From Rubripirellula sp. (GTDB taxonomy: Bacteria > Planctomycetota > Planctomycetia > Pirellulales > Pirellulaceae): a DNA stretch of 43,402 bases. The notes under the pieces were generated by a model that did no database searches, had not been told where the DNA came from, and saw nothing but the letters and a program-made list of their open reading frames with translations. The DNA is taken from contig JAPKCI010000031.1 in NCBI GenBank assembly GCA_028823035.1, forward strand, positions 1 to 43,402. Direction: 5' to 3'. Position numbers and translations under genes: made by a program. This document shows, piece after piece, positions 43,349-43,402 of the stretch (the stretch's first letter is position 1; each line of letters starts with the position of its first letter).

Positions 43349-43402
43349 TTACTCGGAGGAAGTCACTACTGAATTCGCTGAACTTTCACCTGTTAACGCA
43401 TG
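43349..43402 (-). CDS. Possible C-terminal end of an upstream gene (partial)
   Basis: From the window edge one leftward frame is open for 17 codons to a TAA at 43349-43351, ending SSE, 13 bp before the aminotransferase GTG. Its position fits the tail of a further gene in the same leftward operon. The stretch is too short to judge as coding. Confidence 0.2.
   Translation of the reverse strand, partial: HALTGESSANSVVTSSE

Overview
The window looks like a piece of a planctomycete chromosome, most likely Pirellulaceae-like (inference). The gene families point that way: planctomycete-type cytochrome proteins (PSCyt1/DUF1549/DUF1553), twin-arginine DUF1501 proteins, very long exported WD40 proteins, PPC-domain proteins, sulfatases and EF-hand-bearing PQQ propellers. 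Most starts lack a strong Shine-Dalgarno sequence, and several genes start at GTG. I see no rRNA or tRNA genes, no CRISPR array, no complete mobile element and no phage genes.

Layout. (1) 1-2.4 kb: a G-rich octamer repeat, then an exported M14 zinc carboxypeptidase. (2) 2.5-19.6 kb: a divergent block around a 356-bp spacer. Leftward run a DUF1501 protein and a PQQ propeller with inserted EF-hands. Rightward run a WD40 protein, a DUF1549/DUF1553 protein with a CX4CH site, a PPC protein ending in a coiled coil, and a 1655-residue protein laid out as cytochrome, WD40, coiled coil, WD40. The last three rightward genes are tightly coupled (TAATG and GTGA overlaps). This is my best candidate for an undescribed multi-protein envelope system. 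(3) 19.6-21.1 kb: a gene-poor gap with a run of ten G. (4) 21.1-27.8 kb: a sulfatase, a PSCyt1/DUF1549/DUF1553 protein with a discoidin-like insert, a DUF1501 protein and a wrecked second sulfatase, followed by repeat-rich debris. This resembles the sulfated-polysaccharide loci common in planctomycetes. (5) 28.2-31.4 kb: a large exported S9 prolyl-oligopeptidase-type protein. (6) 31.9-35.7 kb: a GT81/GpgS-like glycosyltransferase, a convergent tsaB, and two tandem paralogous metallophosphoesterases. (7) 35.8-36.3 kb: a frameshifted alpha/beta-hydrolase pseudogene. (8) 36.5-43.4 kb, all leftward: a surface-glycan or modified-sugar cluster with a class III aminotransferase, a DUF4910 aminopeptidase-like protein, a 2OG-Fe(II)-type oxygenase, a sugar C-methyltransferase-like protein, a glucose-1-phosphate cytidylyltransferase-like protein and a PIG-L deacetylase. 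It probably continues past the right edge.

How the genes may work together (inference). Regions 2 and 4 both pair cytochrome-type DUF1549/DUF1553 proteins with DUF1501 partners, plus exported propellers or sulfatases, which suggests envelope-located handling of complex polymers. Region 8 would activate, methylate, aminate, deacetylate and possibly hydroxylate a sugar or a sugar-linked amino acid. Three decayed or gene-poor stretches (19.6-21.1, 27.4-28.2 and 35.7-36.5 kb) suggest recent gene loss between functional blocks. All calls rest on reading motifs by eye; no database search was run.
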